From: Planctomycetaceae bacterium
GTDB taxonomy: Bacteria > Planctomycetota > Planctomycetia > Planctomycetales > Planctomycetaceae
Length of the DNA: 46,658 nucleotides
Assembly (NCBI GenBank): GCA_900299185.1
Contig: OMIV01000115.1
Location: 1 to 46,658 of the forward strand
Direction: 5' to 3'
Part shown: positions 1 through 8,795 of the stretch, piece after piece
How the letters are laid out: every line of letters starts with the position of its first letter
How positions within the stretch are numbered: the stretch's first letter is position 1
Notes under the pieces: model-generated
What the model saw: only the letters and a program-made list of their open reading frames with translations
Database searches by the model: none
Told to the model about the DNA's origin: nothing
Translations under genes and position numbers: made by a program

Positions 1-27
1 GCAGACCAGACTTAGCAGTTGTCGCAT
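1..27 (-). CDS. Start of an exported protein, cut by the window edge
   Basis: An ATG on the minus strand at 27 opens nine codons reading MRQLLSLVC and then leaves the window. The short basic start followed by hydrophobic residues and a Cys resembles the beginning of a signal peptide. It lies 48 bases downstream of the alcohol dehydrogenase stop, in the same direction, so it could be the next gene of that transcription unit. Only nine residues are visible, so the product cannot be named and even the reality of the gene is a guess. Confidence 0.3.
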
Positions 28-75
28 GGTTGGCTTCTGTCGTTCCGATGGTTGGGGGAAAGGCGGAAGCTGCCA

Positions 76-1308
76 TCAGAGCAGCTTCTGTAAGAGTTCT
101 AGCAACTCGGGCTGGCTGACTTCGCGAGGGTTGCCGTCCATGCTGTTGCCCTTCGAGCCGGTCGCCAGGGCTTCTAGTTGATCCGCCCGAATGCCGATGG
201 CTCGCAAGGTCGCTGGGATGTGCAGTCGCTGACAGAGATAGCTCACCAGTTCGACCGCGAAGTCACCATCAGATGTCAGGGACTGGCCATGATTGGCATG
301 CCACTCCTGCAGCGGATGATCCTGAGGCAGCGGAGCAACGGCTGCTCGCATCACGCGACCGAGTTCGTTGAAGGATGCCTCGGCGACAACACGATTGATT
401 CGCATGGCTGACGGCAGCATGACGGCACAGGCCAAACCGTGAGGCACATTGGCGGTGACTCCCAAGGCTGCGGCCACTCCATGTGCCAGCCCCAATCCCG
501 AGTTGGCCAAGGCCATGCCCGATAGCAACGCGGCGTGACTCATGGCTGCTCGTGCGGCGACATCGTCCGGTCGTTCGACGGCTGTGATGATGGCGGGAAT
601 TGCGAGTCGCAGGCCGTCAATACACAGAGCTTGAGGTATCGGTTTCGCGCGACGCGAGACATAGCTCTCGATGAGTTGCGTGATGGCATCCATCCCGGTG
701 TAAGCGGTGGTGTCTGGTGCCAAGCCCAGCGTCAGTTCGGGATCAATGATCACGACGGCCGGAACCATCGAGTCGGCACGCAGGCTCTTCTTAAAAGCAG
801 GCGAGTGCGATGAGATCACCGAGTTCTTTGTCGCTTCAGCTCCCGTTCCTGATGTGGTCGGCACGGCGATCATCGGCAGCGGCGGCACTGAGATCTTCAG
901 ACCTCGACCGACTCCTTCGAGATAGTCCTGCACGGTGTCGCCTGCTTGGTTGGTCGCCAGGGCCGCGGCAGCTTTGGCGAGATCAATCGCCGAACCGCCA
1001 CCGATGCCCAGCACGCAATCTCCACTGCCGGCAGCTTGTTGGCGGATCGACTCCACCAGTTGGTCAACGTCTTGAACCAACGGCTCACGCGTTTGAGTGG
1101 CGACATGCAGCGGTTCGACTCCGGCACGTCGGAGTTCATCACAGATCGCCGCGAGTTGCCCGGAGCGTTCGAGAGTTCGACTCCCTGAAACGATGAAGCA
1201 ACGACGACCGAGCTGACTGGCTTCTGCTCCAATAGCCGAGCGGCGGCCAACTCCAAAGAGGATCTTGCGAGGTGCGATGAAGTCGTAAGCCGGTAATTGT
1301 TGCGACAT
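76..1308 (-). CDS. Iron-containing (group III) alcohol dehydrogenase family protein
   Basis: The 410-residue product has the usual length and architecture of group III alcohol dehydrogenases, cytoplasmic NAD(P)-dependent enzymes that interconvert alcohols and aldehydes or ketones. The N-terminal half shows the dinucleotide-binding signature GIGGGSAIDLAKAAA. The C-terminal half shows the metal site: an Asp in GMDAITQLIESY and the histidines of GLAHGVAAALG and NVPHGLACAVMLP. The metal ligands therefore look intact, so it is probably active. The ATG at 1308 is followed directly by a typical family start (YDFIAPRKILFGVG). It is transcribed away from the plus-strand gene at 1603, leaving a 294-base divergent gap. 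The substrate cannot be deduced: lactaldehyde, butanol, propanediol and maleylacetate reductases share this fold. Confidence 0.92.
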   Translation of the reverse strand: MSQQLPAYDFIAPRKILFGVGRRSAIGAEASQLGRRCFIVSGSRTLERSGQLAAICDELRRAGVEPLHVATQTREPLVQDVDQLVESIRQQAAGSGDCVLGIGGGSAIDLAKAAAALATNQAGDTVQDYLEGVGRGLKISVPPLPMIAVPTTSGTGAEATKNSVISSHSPAFKKSLRADSMVPAVVIIDPELTLGLAPDTTAYTGMDAITQLIESYVSRRAKPIPQALCIDGLRLAIPAIITAVERPDDVAARAAMSHAALLSGMALANSGLGLAHGVAAALGVTANVPHGLACAVMLPSAMRINRVVAEASFNELGRVMRAAVAPLPQDHPLQEWHANHGQSLTSDGDFAVELVSYLCQRLHIPATLRAIGIRADQLEALATGSKGNSMDGNPREVSQPELLELLQKLL

Positions 1309-1602
1309 GAGTTGCTGGCGATTTGGGGGAGGTTGTCGAAGACTTGGTGTGTGGAGATTGGCTCGTGTTGGTCTCAGTTACGGAGCGACTGAGCTATGTA
1401 AACGAGTCGTTCCGCGACTCGCTGCACTCGACGATGAGCCTGTGCTGTCACACGCGGCGGCAGCATATCGTCGCGGTCGTCGAATGCCGCTCAGTCAGCG
1501 AACGCTTGGATTCCTGCCGCAATGTGTCGGCTGCCATTATGCTCGCCGCTCTGCGACGACGTTTGCGTCGCGTTGACTGCTGATGAATCCACGGAAATGA
1601 CC
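1309..1602. other. Divergent intergenic region with one copy of a 50-base repeat
   Basis: This gap separates the start of the alcohol dehydrogenase from the start of the membrane protein and must hold the promoters of both, but no convincing -35/-10 pair stands out. It contains 1374-1423, which matches 5638-5687 at 39 of 50 positions. No protein-like reading frame is apparent; the short frames here lack any recognisable domain or ribosome site. Confidence 0.5.
1374..1423 (+). repeat. Dispersed 50-base intergenic repeat, copy 1
   Basis: This stretch aligns without gaps to 5638-5687 with 39 identities in 50 (counted by hand). It includes a perfect 7-base inverted repeat, CGAGTCG-ttccg-CGACTCG, able to form a small hairpin. 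A fragment of the same element (CGCGACTCGCT) recurs at 23746-23756. Both full copies lie between genes, not inside them, which fits a dispersed intergenic repeat family. Confidence 0.6.
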
Positions 1603-3846
1603 ATGAATCGAGTTTTGGCTGGGCTTCTTTGGTTGCTGTGTGCGTCGACAAGTTGGGCACTCGATGTCGTGCCGATCGTGCGAATTTCGAGCTTCCGAGT
1701 TGGACTCGATAACGCCTCCAAAGTGGGTGTGACTACCGAAGTGCAAGTGGCGATCGAGGCCGCAGGAGACTTCGAGGGCGACCTCTCGTTGGTGACGCCC
1801 GATCCGCGCGGCAACCCCGTGCGAATTACTCAGAAGTTCGCGGTCAAAGCCGGGCAGACCGAGCAAGTTCGCCTGCCCCTGACGCTCGGTCGTATCGAAA
1901 GCCATTTCACGATCGAACTGCATCAAGGCAACCATCTCATTTCGCGTCGACGCCTGGAGTGCAGCGAGAACAACGAAGAATCCGAGATTCGAGTTGCTCG
2001 ACACTCGCAACCGTTTTGGTTGGTCGTGGGTCCGTTGGCGTGGGGGCAATCGTCCGTCAGCGATAGTGACGAGAGTTCGCAACAAGCGACCGCCAAGTTA
2101 CTGCGGCGAGTTCATCACACTCCCTTGGCGGCAGCGACGGACTTCCCAACACAAAGCGCGGCGTTGTCTTCCTACGACACCGTGTTTCTCGCAGGCGATT
2201 TCAAGCTAAGCGACGACGCCTCGAAGTCTCTCGAACGGTGGGTGAAGAATGGCGGACATCTGGTCGCAGCGATCGGCACTCGTTGGCCGGACTTGCAAGC
2301 CAGCACGCTCTCCAGTTGGTTGCCGGGCAAGGCTCGCAACGTCAAAGCGGGGCGACTGACCGACCTTTCTCCATTGGTGTTTTTCTCGCAGACCGAGTTC
2401 CCACTGCCGCCCGTGAATCGAGTCGACGGTTCGACCTTCACGTACTCGGATGGTGAGAACGTCGTGCGGACCTTCGACGGAGAATTGGTGGTTCGGTACG
2501 CGCATGGGTTTGGTCGAGTCACATTGGTGGGTGTCGATTTTGACAAACGCCCGTTGGTGAATTGGCGTGGGCTCGATGCTCTCGTCGCGGCGATTGGTGA
2601 GCTGGGGCAACAAGAAGGCAAGACGTCGCGCGGTCCCGAACGACTTTCACGCACGGGGATCTCCGAGCTACAGACGCAACTGCATACGGCGCTCGCTCGC
2701 TTCCCGGAAACCACTGAGCAGTCTGTTCCGAACATGTTGGGCATGGTGTTGCTGTTCCTGCTGGTGATTGGTCCGATCGACTTCTTCTTAGTGCAGAAGT
2801 GGCTGAAGCGACCGGAGCTGACCTGGGTGTCTTTCCCTGGCGTGGTGGTGCTGGCTGTGTTGGCGGCCACGGTCACAGCGGGAGCGGCGCGAGGCTCCAA
2901 GGTCGCGGTGCAGCAGCTTGACTTCGTGGACTACGACGCGAACTCGGGCCACATGCGGCAGACCAGTTGGGCCGTCACGTATAGCCCTGATAACCGTCGC
3001 TACTCGTTGGACTTTCAACCGAACAAGACCGTGAAGTTCGGAGGATCGGTGCCGCACTCGATCAACTGGTTGTCGAATCCTGAATCCAACTACGGTGGCA
3101 TGTATCGCGTCGGTGGCTTCGAAGTCGGCAAGCCGGAATACGAATTGCCCGCTAGCTTGGCGAACGTCCGCAATGCGCCGATTGCGGCTGGCTCGACACG
3201 CTCGTGGCGAGGGCATTTCGAAACTCAGATCGCAGAACCATTAATTGAATCCAAGCTCGAGCGAATGGGCGTCGGCCAATTCACAACAGACAGCTACGTG
3301 ATGCATCACTTCGACGGGCCTGTCGATCAATGGATGGTTGCCTACGCCGGCCGCGTCTACTTCCACAGCGTTCGTGATTCGGGAGTCATGGCACCGTCGA
3401 GCATTGCTCCGGGACAGCGACTCGATTTGAGTAGCATCAACATTCGTAACACGGACCTCAAGAGCTTCCTCACGGGAGCGACTTATCGCTCTCACAAAAC
3501 ACGAAAAGGACCAACTGAAGACGAGCACTTTCACACCATCACCAAGTACGACCCAACCGGCGAAGATCTGATCGAGATCAGTCGCATGATATCGTTGCAT
3601 CACGCTGCCGGGGCGACCGAATACACGACCCTCACGAACTCGGCACTTCAGCAACTGGACTGGTCCGACTTGATGACGTTGGATCGCGCCGTGTTCTTTG
3701 GAGTGTTGGAGAACCCGGCGAGTCGATTGGCTGTTGATGGCAGCGTGCCCGAGTCGACTCGTCACACGGTTGTCGTGCGATGCTTGATTCCCGTGAAGGA
3801 ACTCGGCGAAGCCAACGACTCGTTGCCGAAGTTCAAATCGGAGTAA
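1603..3846 (+). CDS. Exported two-helix membrane protein of unknown function
   Basis: The ATG at 1603 gives 747 residues and is preferred because GGA at 1593-1595 is spaced correctly from it and a signal peptide (NRVLAGLLWLLCASTSWA) follows at once; ATG 1597 and an upstream frame open from 1522 are alternatives. The region around residues 190-225 (YDTVFLAGDF...RWVKNGGHLVAAIG) resembles the core of class I glutamine amidotransferase-like folds, but no catalytic Cys is evident. Two hydrophobic helices at about 377-397 and 408-429 split the protein into N- and C-terminal domains, probably both outside the cytoplasm. Similar large proteins accompany MoxR/von Willebrand modules in other planctomycetes, but no MoxR or vWA gene is present here. 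It is followed after 68 bases by the FAD oxidoreductase. No specific function is claimed. Confidence 0.8.
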   Translation: MNRVLAGLLWLLCASTSWALDVVPIVRISSFRVGLDNASKVGVTTEVQVAIEAAGDFEGDLSLVTPDPRGNPVRITQKFAVKAGQTEQVRLPLTLGRIESHFTIELHQGNHLISRRRLECSENNEESEIRVARHSQPFWLVVGPLAWGQSSVSDSDESSQQATAKLLRRVHHTPLAAATDFPTQSAALSSYDTVFLAGDFKLSDDASKSLERWVKNGGHLVAAIGTRWPDLQASTLSSWLPGKARNVKAGRLTDLSPLVFFSQTEFPLPPVNRVDGSTFTYSDGENVVRTFDGELVVRYAHGFGRVTLVGVDFDKRPLVNWRGLDALVAAIGELGQQEGKTSRGPERLSRTGISELQTQLHTALARFPETTEQSVPNMLGMVLLFLLVIGPIDFFLVQKWLKRPELTWVSFPGVVVLAVLAATVTAGAARGSKVAVQQLDFVDYDANSGHMRQTSWAVTYSPDNRRYSLDFQPNKTVKFGGSVPHSINWLSNPESNYGGMYRVGGFEVGKPEYELPASLANVRNAPIAAGSTRSWRGHFETQIAEPLIESKLERMGVGQFTTDSYVMHHFDGPVDQWMVAYAGRVYFHSVRDSGVMAPSSIAPGQRLDLSSINIRNTDLKSFLTGATYRSHKTRKGPTEDEHFHTITKYDPTGEDLIEISRMISLHHAAGATEYTTLTNSALQQLDWSDLMTLDRAVFFGVLENPASRLAVDGSVPESTRHTVVVRCLIPVKELGEANDSLPKFKSE

Positions 3847-3914
3847 GTCGCGCGGCAGTTGCGAGCTCAATCTGCTCGTCGCGCCGCCCAATCTCACCTC
3901 TTGCGAGTTGCTTC

Positions 3915-5558
3915 ATGAACCGTCGCGAACTGTTGACCGCATTCTTGGGGATGCCGTTTGCGAGTTTGGGATGCCATTCGAAAAGTCGATCACTGCCAGT
4001 GCAGGGCGAGATTGTCGGAGCGTCGGTGACTGCGGCTCATCGGTTGCGGACAGGCTTTCGGCCGCGACCGTCCAGCGATGCGTGGCGCGATGTTGATGTC
4101 GTCATCGTGGGCGGCGGTCCGTCGGGGCTGGCCGCTGGAAGACGATTGCGACAACTCAAGGTCGACGACTTCGTACTCTTGGAGCTTGAACCCGAATTAG
4201 GCGGCACATCGCGGGGCGGTTCATCGGCACTCGTGAGCTATCCGTGGGGAGCTCATTACTTGCCAGTGCCGATGAAGTCGAATCGAGATCTGATTGATCT
4301 CTTGGATGAGATGCTGGTGCTCGAAGGCACCACCGTCACCGGTGATCCGATCGTCGCGGAGCAGTTTCTCTGTCGGGCACCGCAAGAGCGGCTCTTCATC
4401 AATGGCAAGTGGCACGAAGGACTTGTGCCCGAAGATGGTGCTTCCCCCGCGGACCTCGCTGAGTTTGCGGCGTTCGAACGCGAGGTCGATCAGTGGGTGG
4501 CATGGCGCGACGGTAAGGGACGTCGAGCATTCACGTTGCCTGTTGCTGAGTGCTCGCGCGATGCCGAAGTCATGTCGCTCGACAAGCTGACGATGAGTGA
4601 ATGGCTCACAGAGCACGGCTGGACTTCCAAGCAATTGCGATGGTTCGTCGATTACGCCTGCCGCGATGACTACGGCTTAACCGTCGATCAAACGAGTGCC
4701 TGGGCCGGCCTGTTCTACTTCGCCGCTCGTGTGGCTGAGTCTGGCAGTGAATCGCAGCCCTTCATCACATGGCCGGAAGGGAATGCTCGGTTGGTGCAGC
4801 ATTTGGCCGAAACGTTGGACGATCGGACTTTGAACGGCTGGTTGGTGACCGAAGTGACGCCGCTCGCTGCGACGGCCGACGAGGTCGATGGTCGGCTGGA
4901 GATCGTTGCTTACCGAGAGCAGGGCGGGGCGAGCGAAGTGCGAGGCTGGCGAGCTAAGAAGGTCATTCTGGCAACGCATCCGTTTTTGAATCCGCACTTG
5001 CTGACCGGGTATCGCGAGGGCGGATCGCAAGCCTGGCAAGAGCTCCAATTCGGTTCATGGCTGGTGGCCAATCTCCATCTCGCGAATCGGCCTCAAACGC
5101 CGCGAGACCAGTTCCCCTTGAGTTGGGACAACGTGTTCTATGACAGCCCATCCTTGGGCTATGTCGCCGCGACTCATCAACGCGGTCTGGACTACGGACC
5201 GACCGTGTTGACCTATTACTACCCGCTTTGCGATGACGATCCGCGAGTCGCTCGCGAGCGACTGTTGGGGCTTGATTGGGCGGCGTGTGCGGAGATTGCG
5301 TTGTCCGACATCGAGCGTGCTCATCCACAAATCCGATCGCTGACAACGCGACTGGATGTGATGCGTTGGGGTCATGCGATGGTGCGACCGCGACCAGGAT
5401 TGCAAAGCAGCGAGCAACGGTTGCAGGCTCAAGTCCCGTGGCGAGGCGTGCATTTCGCGCACTCCAGCTTGAGCGGCGTCCCGCTTTTCGAAGAGGCTTT
5501 CGCCAACGGCCAACGAGCCGCTTATGAAGTTGGCCGCGCCTTGGGACGAATCGTTTGA
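3915..5558 (+). CDS. Tat-type lipoprotein FAD-dependent oxidoreductase
   Basis: The frame is open from 3780, but ATG 3915 is chosen because it starts MNRRELLTAFLGMPFASLGC, a twin-arginine-like leader ending in a lipobox with Cys20. That predicts a folded, cofactor-loaded, lipid-anchored protein exported by the Tat system. From about residue 60 it has an FAD-binding Rossmann start (VDVVIVGGGPSGLAAGRRL, GGGPSG at 66-71), an acidic residue ending strand 2 (LLELEPELGGTSRGG), and a later strand AKKVILATHPFLNPHLL typical of amine-oxidase or NAD(P)-binding-8 type flavoproteins. The length is 547 residues. The substrate is unknown; the fold fits oxidation of amines, carotenoid-like or other hydrophobic substrates. 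It sits between a membrane protein and a DUF1501 protein on the same strand and may be co-transcribed with the former. Confidence 0.85.
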   Translation: MNRRELLTAFLGMPFASLGCHSKSRSLPVQGEIVGASVTAAHRLRTGFRPRPSSDAWRDVDVVIVGGGPSGLAAGRRLRQLKVDDFVLLELEPELGGTSRGGSSALVSYPWGAHYLPVPMKSNRDLIDLLDEMLVLEGTTVTGDPIVAEQFLCRAPQERLFINGKWHEGLVPEDGASPADLAEFAAFEREVDQWVAWRDGKGRRAFTLPVAECSRDAEVMSLDKLTMSEWLTEHGWTSKQLRWFVDYACRDDYGLTVDQTSAWAGLFYFAARVAESGSESQPFITWPEGNARLVQHLAETLDDRTLNGWLVTEVTPLAATADEVDGRLEIVAYREQGGASEVRGWRAKKVILATHPFLNPHLLTGYREGGSQAWQELQFGSWLVANLHLANRPQTPRDQFPLSWDNVFYDSPSLGYVAATHQRGLDYGPTVLTYYYPLCDDDPRVARERLLGLDWAACAEIALSDIERAHPQIRSLTTRLDVMRWGHAMVRPRPGLQSSEQRLQAQVPWRGVHFAHSSLSGVPLFEEAFANGQRAAYEVGRALGRIV

Positions 5559-5735
5559 TCGTCGTGTTCGAGATGTCGATCAGAGTGATCACGAGGAACT
5601 CGTGCGTCTTCAAGGCTAAGAGTTCGAATTGCCCACCTCAGTTTCGGTGCGACTCAGATACGTAGGCGAGTCGCATCGCAACTCGCTAAACCTGAAATCC
5701 AAGGCTTGAAGGTGTGCTAGCTCAGGAGAAGTTTC
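5559..5735. other. Intergenic region with repeat copy 2
   Basis: These 177 bases separate the flavoprotein from the DUF1501 gene. They include the second copy of the 50-base repeat (5638-5687) and, just before the ATG at 5736, a ribosome-site-like AGGAG at 5724-5728. No strong terminator hairpin with a T run was found, so read-through is possible. Confidence 0.45.
5638..5687 (+). repeat. Dispersed 50-base intergenic repeat, copy 2
   Basis: It matches 1374-1423 at 39 of 50 positions without gaps. The inverted repeat is weaker here, with CGAGT/ACTCG as the intact core. The changes are scattered, so the two copies have diverged for some time. Confidence 0.6.
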
Positions 5736-7229
5736 ATGCTGAATGTGCTCGGTAGTCCGAAGCGACTCTGCAACGGAGTGACGCGGCGCGACTTGCTCAC
5801 TGTCGGAGGTCTCAGTTTGATGGGACTGGGGATGCCCACTCTGGCTGCGGACAGCTTCGGCAAGGCCAGTTCTTTGGCACCGTCTCTGCCCGGCTTTGGT
5901 GCGGCCAAGAACATTTTGCTCCTGTATTTATTCGGAGGACCTTCGCAGTTGGAGACGCTGGACGGTAAGCCCGAGGCACCCGTCGAGATTCGCGGACAGT
6001 TCCAAACCATCACCTCAACGCTGCCCGGTTTGCACATCAGCGAGCATCTGCCGCGGATGTCTCAGATCATGGATCGCACGACGGTTGTTCGGTCGCTGAC
6101 TCATCCCTGGAATTTTCACGGCATGCAGTACGCCACGACCGGTTTGGCAGTCGGCAGCATCCCGGTGGAAGAGACTGCGGTGCATCAGCAGCACCAACCA
6201 TTCTTAGGTTCGGTGGTGAATTACTTCGATCAGCAGAAGCATGGACCGAGACCTCACGGAGCGTTGCCTGACAACTTGATGCTGCCGTTTCCGTTGAGCA
6301 GTCGCCGTCCTGCCGCCTTCTATGCGCGGCCGTATGCGGCGTATCTCGGGAGCGGCTATGACCCAATCTGGACCGAGTTCCGAGGCGAGCCGACCGCATC
6401 CATGTTGCGGCGATCGTTCGGAGCGCCGACTCAGATTGCTGATCCATATTTGGGAGTGAAGCCTGATTGCCGCTTCTTGATCGTGCCTGAAGCTGAATTG
6501 CCAACCGGGCTCACTCTCGATCGCTTGGACCGTCGTCGTTCATTGCTCGAACAATTGGAGTCGGCTCGACGCGAACTCGGTCGCCAAGCAGGCAAGACTC
6601 AACTTGATCATCAGCGTGAGGCGGCATTTTCGTTACTCGACTCGCAAGCCGTGCGGCAGGCGTTTGATCTCACGCAAGAGCCCGCCAAGTTGCGTGAGGC
6701 TTACGGCATGAACTTATTCGGGCAGTCGGTTTTGCAGGCTCGTCGATTGATCGAAGCTGGCAGCCGATTTGTCACCGTCGTGTGGGATGAGTTCGGCCAA
6801 CTGAATGCGGGCTGGGACACTCACGTCGATCACTACAACCGTTTGAAAGGCGAGCTGTTGCCGGGCCTAGATGCCGCGTTCTCGACGCTGATACGTGACC
6901 TCGAAGAGCGAGGCATGCTGGATGACACGCTGGTGCTCGTAATGAGCGAGATGGGGCGCACGCCAAAGTTTGAAGGCGAGGGCCGAGGCCATTGGGGCCG
7001 TGCTTACACCAACTTCTTTGCCGGAGCAGGCATCAAGCGCGGAGCGATCGTTGGTAAGACAGATTCCATCGGAGCTGCCGTCGCTGACCGACCGCTCACA
7101 GCCAAAGACATCTTGGCTACGATCTACCACTTAGCAGGCATCGACCCACACACGACGCTGCCGGACAAACTCAACCGCCCGGTACCACTCGCCCACGATG
7201 GAGCCATTGTGCCTGAGATGTTGGCGTAG
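5736..7229 (+). CDS. DUF1501 domain protein with Tat-type leader
   Basis: The 497-residue product begins with a twin-arginine leader (VTRRDLLTVGGLSLMGLG) and then shows the DUF1501 pattern: LLLYLFGGPSQLETLDGKP near the N terminus, RSLTHPWNFHGMQYATTG, a central GWDTHVDHYN, and the C-terminal VLVMSEMGRTPKFEGEGRGH. DUF1501 proteins belong to the alkaline-phosphatase/sulfatase fold and are very numerous in planctomycetes, but their substrates are not established. The conserved Asp and His residues that would bind metal appear present (GWDTHVDH, SEMGRTP, GRGHWGR). ATG 5736 is preceded by AGGAG at a suitable distance. The gene converges on glnA, whose stop lies 44 bases away. Two other DUF1501 genes are in the window (32778-34250 and 45546-46658), and this one is the most distant from the surface-protein cluster. 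Confidence 0.9.
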   Translation: MLNVLGSPKRLCNGVTRRDLLTVGGLSLMGLGMPTLAADSFGKASSLAPSLPGFGAAKNILLLYLFGGPSQLETLDGKPEAPVEIRGQFQTITSTLPGLHISEHLPRMSQIMDRTTVVRSLTHPWNFHGMQYATTGLAVGSIPVEETAVHQQHQPFLGSVVNYFDQQKHGPRPHGALPDNLMLPFPLSSRRPAAFYARPYAAYLGSGYDPIWTEFRGEPTASMLRRSFGAPTQIADPYLGVKPDCRFLIVPEAELPTGLTLDRLDRRRSLLEQLESARRELGRQAGKTQLDHQREAAFSLLDSQAVRQAFDLTQEPAKLREAYGMNLFGQSVLQARRLIEAGSRFVTVVWDEFGQLNAGWDTHVDHYNRLKGELLPGLDAAFSTLIRDLEERGMLDDTLVLVMSEMGRTPKFEGEGRGHWGRAYTNFFAGAGIKRGAIVGKTDSIGAAVADRPLTAKDILATIYHLAGIDPHTTLPDKLNRPVPLAHDGAIVPEMLA

Positions 7230-7273
7230 GAGCGACGTGTTGGTGAACGCTGTCAACAAGTCCAAGCTGACGC

Positions 7274-8701
7274 CTAGATGTCGTAATAGAGTGCGAATTC
7301 GTAGGGGTGTGGACGCTGGCGGATGGCTTCGACTTCGTGGTCTGTCTTGTACCAAATCCAAGTGTCGATCACGTCGTCGGTGAAGACATCTCCGCGCAGT
7401 AAGAAGTCGTGATCCTGACGCAGCGCATCGAGCGACTGCTCCAACGTGGCTGGGACTTTGGGCACGTCCACGAGTTCCGCTGGCTCCAGATCGTAGATGT
7501 CTTTGTCGAGCGGTTGACCGGGATGGATGCGGTTCTTGATGCCATCCAGCGCCGCCATCAAAACAGCAGACATGGCTAAGTAGGGGTTCGATGATGAGTC
7601 CGGGCAGCGGAACTCAAAGCGTTTGTCTTCGGGGTTCGGGCTATGCACTGGAATGCGAATCGCAGCCGAACGATTGCGATAGCTGTAAGTGAGATTGATC
7701 GGCGCTTCGAAGCCGGGGATCAGTCGCTTGTAGCTGTTGGTCGTCGGGCAGCAGAACGCGAGCACGGCTGGGGCATGCTTGAGAATGCCGCCAATCGCGA
7801 AGAGGGCGGTATCGCTGAGTCCTCCATATCCCGACCCGGCAAACAACGGTTGCCCGTGGTTGAACATCGACAAGTGCAAGTGCAGTCCCGAACCGTTGTC
7901 GTTCCACAGTGGCTTGGGCATGAAGGTCGCCGTCTTGCCGTGCCGCGCCGCGACGTTTTTGGCGACGTACTTGTAAAGGAGCAGGGCGTCCGCAGTCTTA
8001 ACGAGCGGACCAAACTTGATGTCGATCTCACACTGCCCGCCACTGGCGGACTCGTGATGCTGAGCTTCAATCGGCACTCCGCAGTCCTGAAGCGCGATCA
8101 TCATTTCGGTGCGTAGGTCTTGCAGGGTGTCGGCTGGCGGGATCGGCAAGTAACCCTCTTTGCGACGGATGCTGTAGCCCGCGTTCGACTGCGATTGTCC
8201 CTTGATGCGGCGGCGACGTCCGCGAGTCCAATGCCCCTCGGCACTCTCGATGTGATAGAAGCCTTCGTGTTCGTTCTGATCGAACCAGACATTGTCGAAG
8301 ACGAAGAACTCGGCTTCGGGCCCGAAGAACGCTTGATCGGCCAATCCCGTGGACCGCATGTAAGCTTCCGCCTTGCGAGCGACGTTGCGTGGATCGCGTG
8401 CGTAGTCCTCACGAGTGATCGGATCCTGGATGTTGCAAGTCAGGACCAGCGTGTGACTCATAAAGGGATCGACGTAGGCCGTGTCCGCTTCGGGGACCAC
8501 GAGCATGTCGCTCTCATTGATGGCCTGCCATCCGCGCAAAGAGGATCCATCCACTCCGAAGCCATTTTCGAACGAGGCTTCGGTCAGCGTCTGAGCGGGG
8601 ATGGTGAAATGCTTTTGAGTCCCAGGAAAATCCATAAATCGCAGGTCGACGGCTTTGATCTCGCGTTCGCGGATTAAGGCCAAAACTTCACGCGGCGTCA
8701 T
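7274..8701 (-). CDS. glnA: Glutamine synthetase, type I
   Basis: Glutamine synthetase joins ammonia to glutamate using ATP and is the main entry of nitrogen into the cell; type I enzymes are cytoplasmic dodecamers. The 475-residue protein has the family length and signatures in order: GVDGSSLRGW, the catalytic glutamates in FFGPEAEFFVFD, NDNGSGLHLHLS, KRLIPGFEAPINL, NRSAAIRIP and RFEFRCPDSSSNPYLAM. Near the C terminus DKDIYDLEPAEL places Tyr403 where GSI-beta enzymes are adenylylated, so control by GlnE-type adenylylation is plausible; no glnE or glnB gene is in the window. The minus-strand ATG at 8701 has a weak GGA upstream. The gene stands after the metallophosphoesterase on the same strand with a 94-base gap. 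No sigma-54 promoter was recognised in that gap. Confidence 0.97.
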   Translation of the reverse strand: MTPREVLALIREREIKAVDLRFMDFPGTQKHFTIPAQTLTEASFENGFGVDGSSLRGWQAINESDMLVVPEADTAYVDPFMSHTLVLTCNIQDPITREDYARDPRNVARKAEAYMRSTGLADQAFFGPEAEFFVFDNVWFDQNEHEGFYHIESAEGHWTRGRRRRIKGQSQSNAGYSIRRKEGYLPIPPADTLQDLRTEMMIALQDCGVPIEAQHHESASGGQCEIDIKFGPLVKTADALLLYKYVAKNVAARHGKTATFMPKPLWNDNGSGLHLHLSMFNHGQPLFAGSGYGGLSDTALFAIGGILKHAPAVLAFCCPTTNSYKRLIPGFEAPINLTYSYRNRSAAIRIPVHSPNPEDKRFEFRCPDSSSNPYLAMSAVLMAALDGIKNRIHPGQPLDKDIYDLEPAELVDVPKVPATLEQSLDALRQDHDFLLRGDVFTDDVIDTWIWYKTDHEVEAIRQRPHPYEFALYYDI

Positions 8702-8795
8702 GTCGAAGCATCCAAAACTAAGCGGTCAAAAATCGGGCACACGAGGCGCGGCGGAAGTCTAAGTACGTGTCGTTCAGAAGTCTCTCGTCAGTGTG

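Noticed and set aside
1309-1602. Short plus-strand frames of 86-89 codons in the divergent gap
   Set aside because: They overlap one another in different frames, have Arg/Ser-rich low-complexity translations, no ribosome site and no family resemblance.
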